In this document: piece after piece, positions 7,599 to 18,300 of the stretch
How the letters are laid out: each line of letters starts with the position of its first letter
Position numbering within the stretch: position 1 is the first letter of the stretch
Source of the DNA: Ignavibacteriaceae bacterium
GTDB taxonomy: Bacteria; Bacteroidota; Ignavibacteria; Ignavibacteriales; Ignavibacteriaceae
DNA: 52,512 nucleotides
Direction of reading: 5' to 3'
Assembly (NCBI GenBank): GCA_020848375.1
Contig: JADLAF010000063.1
Span: forward strand, 1 to 52,512
Notes under the pieces: generated by a model
What the model saw: only the letters and a program-made list of their open reading frames with translations
What the model was told of the DNA's origin: nothing
The model's database searches: none
Program-made: the position numbers and the translations under genes

Positions 7599-8948
7599 TT
7601 AAAGGGAATTGAGTTCGGCAAAATATTTTTGTATATACTCCTCGGCTTTTTCCTGAGTACCGGCCTCTGTTATTACACGTATAATCGGTTCCGTGTTTGA
7701 TTTTCTGAAGTGCACCCAATGATCGGGGAAGTCGATACGAATTCCGTCTTCAGTGTTTATTTTTTCGCCGGCATATCTTTTTTCAAGAATTGTAAGAAGC
7801 TGAGCCGGGTCCTTTGAGCCGGTTTCAATTTTTTTCTTTGCGATGAAATACTGTGGAAGACTTGCTTTGAGTTCAGAAAGGGTGCCTCCGAATTCAATCA
7901 GATGCTGAAGCGTTAAGGCAACCCCGACAAGTGCATCACGTCCATAGTGCAAGGTCGGGTATATCACCCCGCCGCTTCCTTCTCCGCCAATAATTGCGCC
8001 TGTTTCCTGCATTTTCTTAACAACATTTGCCTCCCCGACAGCAGAGCGGTAAACTTTGCTTGCAAAGGATGCAGCGATATCATCAACGGCACGGGTTGTT
8101 GAAAGATTTACCACCGCGCTTCCGGATGATTTAGAGAGAACAAGCTTAGTTATATGAGCTATGGTATTTTCTTCAATGAACGGATCGCCTTTTTCCGTAA
8201 TGAGGACGAGGCGGTCAACATCAGGGTCAACAACGACTCCCAGATCTACATTATTTTCTTTTACCGCGTTCATGGTATCAATCAGATTTTCAGGCAGCGG
8301 TTCTGGCAAACGGGGGAATACTCCTGTTGATTCACAGTTTCTTTCGATGACCGTGCATCCAAGATCGCGCAGGAGCTGAGGTATAACTGTATATCCGGCA
8401 CCGTTAACACAGTCGAGCAGCACCTTAAAATTTCTTTTTCTTATTGCTTCGAGGTTGAGTATCGGCAGAGCAAGAACATCCTTTTTATGGCGCTCAAGTC
8501 CTTCCTTATATAAAGTATAAGTGCCAAGCTTATCCCAGGTTTTGTAAATCGGATTAAAGTTCTTAATGATTTCCTGGAGCTTCACATTTTCATCCGGTGT
8601 CATAAACTGTCCGGTTGCGTTAAGAAGTTTGAGTGCATTCCATTCATTAGGGTTATGGCTTGCTGAAATTGCAATACCTCCCTGGGCATTAAGAGTTTTT
8701 ACGGTGTATTGCACCGTGGGTGTAGGGCAGATCCCGATATCTATGACGTTGCTGCCCTTGGCAGTAAGAGTACCGCAGACGATAGAGCGCACCATTTCGC
8801 CTGAGATGCGGGAGTCACGACCGACCACAACTGATCCGCTCCCTATGAACTCAGCATAAGCCGATGTATATTTAACAATAACTTCAGGTTCAAGTCCGTC
8901 GCCGATAAGCCCGCGTATTCCTGATATGCTTACCATAAGAGTTGGCAT
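7599..8948 (-). CDS. glmM: Phosphoglucosamine mutase / phosphomannomutase family protein
   Basis: A 449-residue alpha-D-phosphohexomutase. The phosphoserine loop ISASHNPNEWNALK (Ser97 is phosphorylated in the family), the metal-binding DPDVDRL near residue 240, the sugar-binding GEGSGGVIYP and the phosphate-binding RKSNTEPIIR near the end are all present and in order, and length is normal. The opening ISGIRGLIGDGLEPE is like that of proteins called GlmM in Bacteroidota, which convert glucosamine-6-P to glucosamine-1-P for UDP-GlcNAc and peptidoglycan synthesis. A phosphomannomutase or phosphoglucomutase role cannot be excluded by sequence alone. It starts one base after the stop of the upstream sensor kinase gene, so the two are probably co-transcribed. 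Confidence 0.8.
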   Translation of the reverse strand: MPTLMVSISGIRGLIGDGLEPEVIVKYTSAYAEFIGSGSVVVGRDSRISGEMVRSIVCGTLTAKGSNVIDIGICPTPTVQYTVKTLNAQGGIAISASHNPNEWNALKLLNATGQFMTPDENVKLQEIIKNFNPIYKTWDKLGTYTLYKEGLERHKKDVLALPILNLEAIRKRNFKVLLDCVNGAGYTVIPQLLRDLGCTVIERNCESTGVFPRLPEPLPENLIDTMNAVKENNVDLGVVVDPDVDRLVLITEKGDPFIEENTIAHITKLVLSKSSGSAVVNLSTTRAVDDIAASFASKVYRSAVGEANVVKKMQETGAIIGGEGSGGVIYPTLHYGRDALVGVALTLQHLIEFGGTLSELKASLPQYFIAKKKIETGSKDPAQLLTILEKRYAGEKINTEDGIRIDFPDHWVHFRKSNTEPIIRVITEAGTQEKAEEYIQKYFAELNSL

Positions 8949-8949
8949 A

Positions 8950-11900
8950 CTAATTTGTTTCCTTTTTGTATATATCTAAAGAAAAAGTAATCTTTGTGCC
9001 TTTGTCCGGCTCTGATTCAACGTAGATGTCCTGTCTGGCGAAGTCAAGCAGTTCTTTAATAAGAAGCAGACCAAGACCGGTCCCTTTTTCACCGAGAGTA
9101 CCAGAGTAGGATTCATTTTTTTCTTCACTAAAAAGTGTTGAAATTTTTTCTTTGCTCATACCAACGCCATTGTCTGCAACCATAATCTTAATCTTAGTTT
9201 CGCTCTGTTGTGCTGAAACTCTGATCTCTCCGCCGGGATTGGTGAACTTATAAGCATTATTTATAAGATTGAGAATAATCGTATTTACCATGTTTTTGTC
9301 AGCATAAACATTAAATTCATCCTGAACTTCGTTATTAAAAGTAATCTGCTTATTCTTTAAATTTCGCGAAAGGATGTCGCGACAGTGTAAAACTGCTTCA
9401 TTGATGTTAACTTTTTCAGGGCTGAGCGTAATTCTGTTTGTCTGAAGCTGAGTCCAGTTGAGCAGATTGAGAATCAGTCCGTAAGTTTGCTGACTTAAAC
9501 GTCCAAGTTCGCTTATCATCAGGGTAATCTGATCTTTTGGAAGAGTATCAATGTCCTCAGTCAGTATTTCAGAATAACCAAGGAGAGCAGTAAAGGGTGT
9601 CTTAAGATCATGCGCTACAATTGAGAGAAATTTATTCTTAACCGTTAACGCGGTTTGCAAATCGTTGTTTAGCCCGGCGATTTCTTTGTTTTGAATCTCA
9701 AGTTCACGGGTTCTTTCCCTAACGGCGTGTTCAAGCTCTTCTTTTTGTTTGGTCAGACGTTTTTCTCTCCAATCAGCCCAAGAGATTGCAGTGAGCACAA
9801 AGACAATGAATATGATAAAATAAAAAATCCAGGATTCAGCAAATGAAGGCGTAATTACAATGATAACATTTAAGGGAGTCTCTGCCCAGATACCGTCACT
9901 GTTTGTCCCCGTAATGGAAATATTGTAAACACCTTCATCAAGACCGTTGAGCTGAAGAATTCTGGTCCCTTCAAGATTTATAAAATCAGAATGTAATCCC
10001 TCAATTTTGTAAGCAAATCTTGTGTGCTGGCTGCTGTTGAACGTGAGAGAAGTAAAAGATATTGAAATATAATTGCTGTCATGGGGCAGTGTAATTCTTC
10101 CGTTGACTGACTCTCTGAACAGTTGTGTATAATCAATATTGTTTACGGTAATATTAATGAGTGCCATACGGGGAGGCACCGGGTTGATTTTGATATCCTC
10201 TGGTTTGAAAGAAGTAAAACCTTGTATCCCTCCAAAGAAAAGTGTTCCGTCATCATCAATAAAGGAGGCACCAGAATTGAATTCATTCTCAATGATACCA
10301 TCAGATTTAACATAACCCCGAAAAAGCCCTTGAGTTCTGTCAAACCTGAATATACCCTGGTTTGTAGCACCCCAGATGTCACCGTTCTTATCATTAAGAA
10401 TTGAATAAACAGTATTATTAGGCAGCCCGCTCTCGGTTGAGTAACGGTAAACTGCCTTCATTTGATGATTAATATGAAACAGACCTTCGCCATTAGTACC
10501 CAGCCAGTGGTCTCCGTTACTGTCAGATATTAAAGAAAGTACAATATCTTTAGGAAGTGATACACCGCCATATCCGGTGAAACCGAAGGGAGAAATTTTT
10601 CCTGATTGAGGGTTTATTTCGACCAGCCCATGATTAACGACTGCAGCGATGTACTTCTCATTAATCTTTCTGACAAGCCGTATAGCATTAGCGGGAAGTG
10701 ATGCAGGATCTTCCGGATTGTGAAAGTAATAGGACATCTGCTGTCTTAGCCGGTCATATCTTATAATTCCGTTACTGGTACTGAGCCAGAGAAACTCATT
10801 TTCCTCGAATATATCATAGTAGGCAATGTTTCCTTCAGGGAGTTTATATAAATTTACCGTACCCGTTTTCCTGCTGTTAATATCATACCAGAAAATATCC
10901 TTTTGATTGGATAAAGGTCCAAGCCAGATAATTTCTTTTCCGCCCCAGACGGAGTAAATAGCGCTGCGGATTGGCAGACCCGGGAAGAGAAGTTTTTCTA
11001 AGTGATTATTTTTATCTAATATCTGGAGACCGTCATAGCCACCAATGTACGTTTTATCATTTTTTCTAACTATGAAGCGCAGACTTCTTACACCTTCTTT
11101 TTGAGGGTATGCTTTTGAGTGCGAAAAGTTTGTGAATTTTTTGCATCTGTCAGGAAAGAAAAGGGCACCATATCCGGCTGTGGCGAGCCAGATATTATTC
11201 TCGTAATCAATAAGAAAGGATTTGATTTCTTTAGACGTCAGTTTTTTTACAGATAACTTTGAAAAATCAGCAACGTTTTTCACTTCCGGGGCGAAGGCAA
11301 TTTCCTGAAATCCCTTGTTAATCCACAAATTCCCTGCCGTGTCAGCGAACAAAGAATGAATCTTTAATAACTTTAGTCTTGAGAGATACTTTTCACTTTC
11401 TCTGACAGGGGAGAAAGCAAGAGCTTGATTGTTAAAGACCCATGCAGCCATTGATTCTGAAATGGCATAGACAGGAGTTTGTTTCCCATTAACAGATTGT
11501 GATATGATCACCGGTTCATTAAAGTCCTGGATGACCTGAAGGTTTTTACTTTCCGAGTCATAGAGAAAAATGCGACCGCGCGTGGTTGTTATGATAATTT
11601 TAGATGAGGCGACTTCAGCCATTGAACTAATATTTTCCGGAGAGGAAGAGTTTTCGGACAGAGGGACGTTTATTAGTTCGACGGAGTGCTTTTTTGCATC
11701 AATCTTTGCGATATAACTGCTGGTATGAAAATTCACATACACTGAACCCCTGTGAGAGGGGAAAATAAAATTAAGTACAAGAGACTTCGCAGCTACGGGG
11801 ATATCCAGTGACAGCTTTTTGAAAGAGAGAGTTGAAGGTTCCAGAATATCAATAAAAGAAGCGCCCTGATACCCAATCCACAACTTACCATATACATCCT

Positions 11901-12168
11901 TTTTAATAAAGGATACCTTATTGGATGAAACTGAGTTAGGGTTATTGATACTATGGTAAAAAGTGATGAAGTTCATGCCATCGAAACGATTGAGTCCTTC
12001 GTCAGTAGCCATCCAGATGAAACCCTGATTGTCCTGAGTAATATCTCTTACGAACCCGCTTGATAAACCTTCATTTGGAGTAAAGTATTTAGGTATTCCG
12101 CCCAAATGCTGAGGCAGGACAGAAAGCGAGAGTGCAAAAATCAGAAAAAGGGGAAGTAGGTGTCCCAA
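8950..12168 (-). CDS. Beta-propeller sensor histidine kinase (two-component regulator propeller / Y_Y_Y type)
   Basis: A 1072-residue membrane sensor. A signal peptide is followed by a large periplasmic region of two-component-regulator propeller repeats (for example ITQDNQGFIWMATDEGLNRF and ILNDKNGDIWGATNQGIFRF), then a Y_Y_Y immunoglobulin-like domain ending near residue 770 and a membrane segment at about 779-798. A coiled coil leads to the kinase core: H-box FLSIVAHDLKTPF with His853, N-box NLINNAYKFTNPGG near 968, DNGVGMS near 1000 and GTGLGLLLIKELL near 1030. Unlike many Bacteroidota hybrid sensors it has no receiver or DNA-binding domain, so a separate response regulator is needed; none lies next to it. 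Translation appears to start at TTG (12168). It is divergent from the TonB receptor operon, a possible target. Confidence 0.9.
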   Translation of the reverse strand: MGHLLPLFLIFALSLSVLPQHLGGIPKYFTPNEGLSSGFVRDITQDNQGFIWMATDEGLNRFDGMNFITFYHSINNPNSVSSNKVSFIKKDVYGKLWIGYQGASFIDILEPSTLSFKKLSLDIPVAAKSLVLNFIFPSHRGSVYVNFHTSSYIAKIDAKKHSVELINVPLSENSSSPENISSMAEVASSKIIITTTRGRIFLYDSESKNLQVIQDFNEPVIISQSVNGKQTPVYAISESMAAWVFNNQALAFSPVRESEKYLSRLKLLKIHSLFADTAGNLWINKGFQEIAFAPEVKNVADFSKLSVKKLTSKEIKSFLIDYENNIWLATAGYGALFFPDRCKKFTNFSHSKAYPQKEGVRSLRFIVRKNDKTYIGGYDGLQILDKNNHLEKLLFPGLPIRSAIYSVWGGKEIIWLGPLSNQKDIFWYDINSRKTGTVNLYKLPEGNIAYYDIFEENEFLWLSTSNGIIRYDRLRQQMSYYFHNPEDPASLPANAIRLVRKINEKYIAAVVNHGLVEINPQSGKISPFGFTGYGGVSLPKDIVLSLISDSNGDHWLGTNGEGLFHINHQMKAVYRYSTESGLPNNTVYSILNDKNGDIWGATNQGIFRFDRTQGLFRGYVKSDGIIENEFNSGASFIDDDGTLFFGGIQGFTSFKPEDIKINPVPPRMALINITVNNIDYTQLFRESVNGRITLPHDSNYISISFTSLTFNSSQHTRFAYKIEGLHSDFINLEGTRILQLNGLDEGVYNISITGTNSDGIWAETPLNVIIVITPSFAESWIFYFIIFIVFVLTAISWADWREKRLTKQKEELEHAVRERTRELEIQNKEIAGLNNDLQTALTVKNKFLSIVAHDLKTPFTALLGYSEILTEDIDTLPKDQITLMISELGRLSQQTYGLILNLLNWTQLQTNRITLSPEKVNINEAVLHCRDILSRNLKNKQITFNNEVQDEFNVYADKNMVNTIILNLINNAYKFTNPGGEIRVSAQQSETKIKIMVADNGVGMSKEKISTLFSEEKNESYSGTLGEKGTGLGLLLIKELLDFARQDIYVESEPDKGTKITFSLDIYKKETN

Positions 12169-12517
12169 ATTCTTTGTCAGAAGTCCTTTGATTATTAATA
12201 AGATATTACTATTAAAATATAACTCTTTTGAATGAGTTTGTAAACTCCTTGGGAACTCTGAAAATCAATAAGGTTCTAACCGGATAAAATGGGTCAGCCG
12301 ATTTTATTAAATCTACCAGAATAGAAGGGTCGAGGGAAAGCCATGACAAGGATGCCGCAATTGTAGAGAAGTATGAGTGCCACCCAGAATATTAAGAAGC
12401 TTTGCTGAAATGCAGGAAATATGCAGTTTTTTATCCGGAATCTGCTTTTTTTGCAGAAAAACATCATTATATTTAAAGTTTAAATCTCATTGTGAAATCA
12501 TATTCAGGAGTTATCGA
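12169..12517. other. 349-base divergent spacer with possible structured leader of the TonB operon
   Basis: This gap separates the sensor kinase and the TonB receptor genes. It contains an AT-rich promoter-like zone near the kinase (12180-12240), a stem of ATAAAAT/ATTTTAT at 12284-12307, and a GC-richer patch at 12331-12385 that could be a folded leader RNA (see findings). A small TCTGC/GCAGA hairpin sits at 12441-12457. A GGAG-type ribosome-binding site (AGGAG, 12506-12510) lies 7 bases before the ATG at 12518. No gene is seen. Confidence 0.5.
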
Positions 12518-15358
12518 ATGCCTACGATTCGAACGAACTTTTGGGTGATTTTTCTGCTCTTCGCGGCTCTAATACACGCGCAGACAGGCGGAAAAGTAAC
12601 CGGAAAGATAACAGATAAAGATACCGGAGAACCAATCCCTTTTGCTAATGTGTTTGTGGAGGGCACCTCAACGGGCTCTGCCTCAGACATTGACGGTAAC
12701 TATGTCATATTAAATCTTGCTCCGGGACTTTACTCAATAAGTGCGTCCGTAGTCGGGTATCAGAAGGTAACCACCAAGGATGTGCGGGTTAATGTTGATT
12801 TTACCACAAAACTCGATTTTGTGCTTTCGACCGGAGCAGTTGACCTTCCGGCGGTTATCGTACAAGGAGAGCGTAACCCATTGATCCGTAAGGACTTAAC
12901 AAATCCCACTGCTTCAATCAATGCAGAGTCGTTACAGGAACTTCCCGTTGACCAGATATCAGACGTGATACGGCTTCAGGCGGGTGTGGTTACCGGAAAT
13001 GACGGTTCCCTGCACGTGAGAGGTGGAAGATCAAATGAGATAGCATTCACACTCAACGGAATTTCACTAAATGACCCCTACGGAAACTCCAATCCGGTCG
13101 GAATCGCAACAAATGCTGTTCAGGAAGTCTCGGTTTCAACCGGTACATTCAGCGCGCAATACGGAAATGCCCTTAGCGGGGTAGTTAACTATGTAACAAA
13201 AGAGGGGGGAGAAAAGTATTCCCTCAGTCTCCGTTCTTACATGGGTGATTACTTTACCGGGCGAGAGTCACTTTATCCGAATATTGATGATGTTGATCCT
13301 CTTAACCGGGTGCGCGGTGAGTTTACACTTGGCGGTCCTATTCCGGAACTGAAAGATGCAAAGTTCTATCTTTCGAGCGTGATTGAGACCTTCAACGGTC
13401 GCCTTTATGGGCAGCGTCTTTATAAACCAACTGATGCTTTCCTTACACCGGATAATTTCCGGTCAACTGACCCTCGCTCAGGAGGTTCAAATGACCCCTA
13501 TTATTTTAACCCGTTCCTGAATAATAGTAACGGTCTCCCTACAGGGGATGGTGCTTTTGTTCCGATGAATACTTTTACTTCTTATAATATACAGGGAAAT
13601 CTTAGTTATAAATTTACGCCTACCATCAAGCTGAAATATGAGCTGGTTTTTGATCAGGGTGAATCAAAAGGTTACAGTAATTCATACAAATACAATCCTG
13701 ACGGAGTTGGTACTAATTACAGCAGTGCGCTGGTACAGTCTTTAGACTTCACGCATACACTGAATGATAAAATGTTTTACACCTTAAAACTTTCTTTGGG
13801 TGAAAATGAAAGTAAATATTACCTTTATGAGGATTTTAATAATCCCGGATACCTGCCAGCGTTATATCAGAGAACCATCGGCAACACTTTCTTCCTTGCC
13901 GGAGGAACCGATAATTCAAGATCGTTTCGTACCACTAAAACAATCGGAATAAAGGGTGATCTGGTACTGCAGGCATTTGAAAATCATGAGATAAAGGCAG
14001 GTTTTGAAACCCGGCTGCACGACCTTTCAGTTGAATCATATTCTGTTGAAATAGGTAAACTGACCAGCACTGGCGGGTTTGGTAACCTGGTATTTGATGA
14101 CTTGCTTTATGACTCAACTCTTACTCTTGTCAGAAGAAAACCAACATCACCTTCATTATATACTAACTACAGCAAAAAGCCGGTTAGTTTCTCTGCATAT
14201 CTGCAGGATAAGATGGAATTTGGTTCAGCATTTATTCTTAATGCAGGTGTCCGTTATGAGTTCTTTGACCCTGCCGCATCATACAATCCTGAGATTTCAA
14301 GAAATTTAACTGACTCGTTGTTTGGTTTTATTACTGCCTACAATGAACCCGCTGAGATTAAACATACATTATCGCCAAGAATAAGCATGTCCTACCCGAT
14401 TACTGATCAGGCGGTTATTCGTTTGTCGTACGGACACTTTTATCAAATCGGTTCCCTCGCAAGCTTATATTCAAATACACAATATTTCGTGACCAATGTA
14501 GGCAGCGTCCCGACTTTTGGAAATCCCAACGTACAGCCGCAGAAATCAGTGCAGTATGAAATCGGTTTGCAGCAGCAGCTTACGGAGGATTTTAAGTTTG
14601 ATGTTACCGCATATTATAAAGATGTAACTAATTATATTTTTACACAGGGTGTTTTCACTTCAACAGGGAGAGAATATAATGTGCTTACGAATCTTGCTTA
14701 TGCTAACTCACGTGGTGTAACATTCTCTTTCCTCAAGAGAAGGTCACCCGGTTCAATGTTTTCAGCTTCGCTTGATTACACCATTAGTGTATCTGAAGGA
14801 AACAGAACTGAACCAGCAGATGAAATATTCTTCAGTGAGCTTTCAGGCAAGCAGACTGAAACCTTCCTGGTGCCGCTCAGTTTTGACCGCACACATGTAA
14901 TTAACGGAAGTATTTCAATTTCTGATCCTGATAACTGGACAATTGGAGCAATTGCAACACTTGAAACGGGTACTCCGTACTCAGTGAGTCTTCCCTCAAA
15001 TCTTGTACAGGTTCGCTACAATCAGAACAGCGACAATCAGCCCATTAACTTAAATGTTAATATGAAGGTTGAAAAATATTTCAGATTATTCAATGTACCC
15101 ATAACGGTATTTTTGCAGGTTGAAAATCTGTTTGATACAGAAAATGAACTGGTCGTCTATTCAAGTTCAGGGCGAGCACTTTCAAATGTTGAACAGATAC
15201 AAAGTGCGGTTCAGTTCAATGATATCCGCAGACGTATTTCAAGAGGTGATGCCGGGCTTTTCGGTATGAGCCAGATTGACAATTATTATTCACAAAGACC
15301 GGAGAGAGTCAGCGCGCCACGTGAGGTACGTTTCGGATTCTCCCTGTTATTTAATTAA
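12518..15358 (+). CDS. TonB-dependent receptor with carboxypeptidase-like regulatory domain
   Basis: An outer-membrane TonB-dependent transporter of 946 residues. The ATG at 12518 has AGGAG seven bases before it and gives a clean signal peptide ending IHAQ; the open frame reaches back to 12377, but that extension is basic, Cys-rich and not signal-like. Residues about 24-105 are a CarboxypepD_reg-like beta sandwich (GKITDKDTGEPIPFANVFVE). The plug follows (DVIRLQAGVVTGNDG, LHVRGGRSNEIAFTLNG), then a 22-strand-type barrel to RFGFSLLFN. The ligand is unknown; no SusD partner is present, so this is not a classical SusCD pair. It heads a three-gene run with a large surface protein and a PorV-like barrel, a set-up common in Ignavibacteria-like genomes. 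Confidence 0.92.
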   Translation: MPTIRTNFWVIFLLFAALIHAQTGGKVTGKITDKDTGEPIPFANVFVEGTSTGSASDIDGNYVILNLAPGLYSISASVVGYQKVTTKDVRVNVDFTTKLDFVLSTGAVDLPAVIVQGERNPLIRKDLTNPTASINAESLQELPVDQISDVIRLQAGVVTGNDGSLHVRGGRSNEIAFTLNGISLNDPYGNSNPVGIATNAVQEVSVSTGTFSAQYGNALSGVVNYVTKEGGEKYSLSLRSYMGDYFTGRESLYPNIDDVDPLNRVRGEFTLGGPIPELKDAKFYLSSVIETFNGRLYGQRLYKPTDAFLTPDNFRSTDPRSGGSNDPYYFNPFLNNSNGLPTGDGAFVPMNTFTSYNIQGNLSYKFTPTIKLKYELVFDQGESKGYSNSYKYNPDGVGTNYSSALVQSLDFTHTLNDKMFYTLKLSLGENESKYYLYEDFNNPGYLPALYQRTIGNTFFLAGGTDNSRSFRTTKTIGIKGDLVLQAFENHEIKAGFETRLHDLSVESYSVEIGKLTSTGGFGNLVFDDLLYDSTLTLVRRKPTSPSLYTNYSKKPVSFSAYLQDKMEFGSAFILNAGVRYEFFDPAASYNPEISRNLTDSLFGFITAYNEPAEIKHTLSPRISMSYPITDQAVIRLSYGHFYQIGSLASLYSNTQYFVTNVGSVPTFGNPNVQPQKSVQYEIGLQQQLTEDFKFDVTAYYKDVTNYIFTQGVFTSTGREYNVLTNLAYANSRGVTFSFLKRRSPGSMFSASLDYTISVSEGNRTEPADEIFFSELSGKQTETFLVPLSFDRTHVINGSISISDPDNWTIGAIATLETGTPYSVSLPSNLVQVRYNQNSDNQPINLNVNMKVEKYFRLFNVPITVFLQVENLFDTENELVVYSSSGRALSNVEQIQSAVQFNDIRRRISRGDAGLFGMSQIDNYYSQRPERVSAPREVRFGFSLLFN

Positions 15359-15370
15359 ACGGCAGAGAAT

Positions 15371-18300
15371 ATGAAAATTAAATTAATCGTAACATTCATA
15401 CTCTTTACATCGATCCTGAGTGCTCAGGATCAGTACTTAAAGTTAAATAAAGAAGTTAAAAGTTTCAGCCAGGAGGACATGGTAAGAGTCTTCGGGGAGA
15501 ACTACCAGTCTGGCAGAATATATAAAACAGCAGGAGACCCGCGCGAGATTCGGGAGGTAATTGTTCGCGGTAATTCCATCACCACAGTTCTTTTTAACTA
15601 TGGTTCTATAACCAAACCAAATTATCTTGGTAACAGAGCGGATCTTGTCTGGAGAAGTTTAGGTTATGGATTTGAATTTGGTCCTCTTGCAGCAGCAGAA
15701 TTGCTGAACTCCAATGGAAGCGGCGGATTTGATACCCTCCGGATTACCAGTGATTCATTTGTGCTTACTTCACAGGGTGACTATTCGCCTGATCAAACGC
15801 TTAAATGGGGCTGGCTGCCAAAACCTGGCTATGCAGATCCAAACTCAAATGAAATAGCACGTCTTAATGCCCCTGATAATAACGGTGATGGCAAGCCCGA
15901 TTCATGGCCGGAAAGATGGTATTCACCAGGCGCGGGTCGCTATGTATGGCCGGCTTTCCTGGGTGACCAGGCGACTGCTCCTGACGAAGAAGTGTATTTC
16001 GTTGTAGATGATTATACCAACGAGGAATTTAATTACTATCCATTCCCGTCTGATTCCACCAAAAGGGGGATTGGTCTTGATATGGAAGTGAGAAATCTTC
16101 AGTTTAATAATCCCCTGGCTAAAGATATTTTCTTCCTTGTATATCAGGTAACAAATGCTTCTGAAAAAGATATCGAAAAGATATTTTTTGGTATGCAGGG
16201 TGATCCTCATGTAGGAGGTCCTGGTGATTATGCAGATGACCGTGCATATTTTATTCCTTCAACCGGTCCTCTTGCCGATCCTTATGTGCAGCGTGCACGA
16301 AACATGGTGTATGCATGGGACGATGATATGAAAGGTGACGGAGGACTACCAGCCGGATATTTTGGATGGAAGTTTCTTGAATCACCGACATCATCAGCCG
16401 ACGGCATAGATAATGATGATGATGGTTTAATAGATGACACACCATATAATTCTAAGGGTACTTTTATTGACGGTGTAATTGTGCCGCTAAATACAGGAAT
16501 TGCAGATGTGGCAAAATATACCGCAATATATGGTGCCCCGCGTGCAAGATGGAGCGGTGATGAAGACGGAGATTGGGACATAGTAAAAGATGATATTGGT
16601 ATTGATGGTATCGGACCTGAGTCACCAAATTATCCCGGTCCTGATTATGGAGAAGGGGACGGAGTACCTTCGCAGGCCTATTTTTCAGATTTAAATCTAA
16701 ATGGCAAACTTGATGTGGGTGAGCCGCTTTCTGATATTCAGCTTGCTGGTTATTTCTGGGCAGGTTCAGAACCTAACTTTGGTCTAAGAGATATTACCGA
16801 ATCCGATCAGATAGGTCTTTCTTCATTTACTGCTGAGTCCTACGGAACAACATTCCCGAGAGATGATGCAAAGATGTGGGAGTGGCTTTCAAAGGGAACA
16901 ATTGATCCTAATCAGGAGCTTTTGAATGAGCAGGGTGATAACATCTTCAACTTTGGTACCGGTCCGCTTCATCTTCACAGAGGCGACACACAGCGGTTCT
17001 CGATGGCCATTTTATTTGGTAATAACCTGAATGATCTGGTGTTGAATGCTGAGACCTCAACACGTGTGCTTGAATCAGATTACCGTTTTGCCAAACCACC
17101 TGAAAAACCGGTTGTTAAAGCCGTAGCAGGTGATAAAAAAGTTACACTCTACTGGAACACTGAATCCGAAAATTCATTTGATCCGTTTCTGAGAGCATTT
17201 GACTTCCAGGGCTATAAAATTTATAGAAGCAGAGATTACACTTTCTCTGATATACTTACCATCACCGATGGTAACGGAGTACCGTTTCTCGGACAAGCAA
17301 TTTTTGATCCTAATTCCGGACGAAATGCTCAGTTTGATCTGAAAGACTCACTGAGCGGATTCCATCCTGTTGAATATGCCGGACGCGGAGTAAAATATTA
17401 TCTTGGTGATAATACCGGTTTGGTTCACGAGTATGTTGATTCAACAGTTCAGAATGGTGTGAGATATTTTTATGCTGTTGTTGCTTATGACGGAGGATCA
17501 ATACTTTTTAACATCCCTCCGACAGAAACACAGGCGGTGATTGACCGGGATCCAATTACCGGTAAATTCAAATTTGATGTAAACACTGTTGAAGTTACAC
17601 CAAACGGGCTCTCCTCTGGGATTGTCGGCGCTGAGGCCGGTATCGGAGGACTTCTTAGTCCGCTGCCCGGAACTGTTTCAACAGGCAAGGTTTCAGCAGG
17701 TGTTCTTGAAGATTTGAAAGTACAGGATAAGTTATATTTTCTGAATTTTCACGATGGGACTACCTATTCAATACTTGATTCAACAGGTACGACTGAATCA
17801 TTTTTATCAAAGGATACTGTATTTGTGAATCTGCAGAATACAAGAATTCAACAAGAGAGTTTTATTCTTTATGATGCAGCCGGAAATACTGTGGCTTCAT
17901 CAAAGTATGTATTAAATGCTGAAGAAGGTAAAATCCGAAGTGCTGCGGTTGGTGATCTTCCCCAAAATCAGCAGTTCAAAGCATCATACCGATATTATCC
18001 GGTTTTCAGAAGTAAGAATATCAATGGTGAAGATGGAAATCATTCATTTGATGGTGTAAGGGTCTATGTTAAAAATGATTCACTTACGCTTAATCTGTCA
18101 AAAACCAAGTTCAGCAACAGTGACATAAATCTCCGTTCAAGTGTTACTCATCTCCCCGTAACAGTTGGCAGCCCGACTCTTCGCTTTAAATACAGAGCTG
18201 ACTGGGAAATCAGATGGAATAATCTTGATACCGTCATGAATGTAACCGGAGCTGACACAACATATAAATGGGTCAATGTAGGTGATTCCGCCCGCTCAGC

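Noticed and set aside
12377..12517. A 47-residue N-terminal extension of the TonB receptor
   Set aside because: The added sequence is basic and Cys-rich, with no signal features; the ATG at 12518 has a good ribosome-binding site and a signal peptide.
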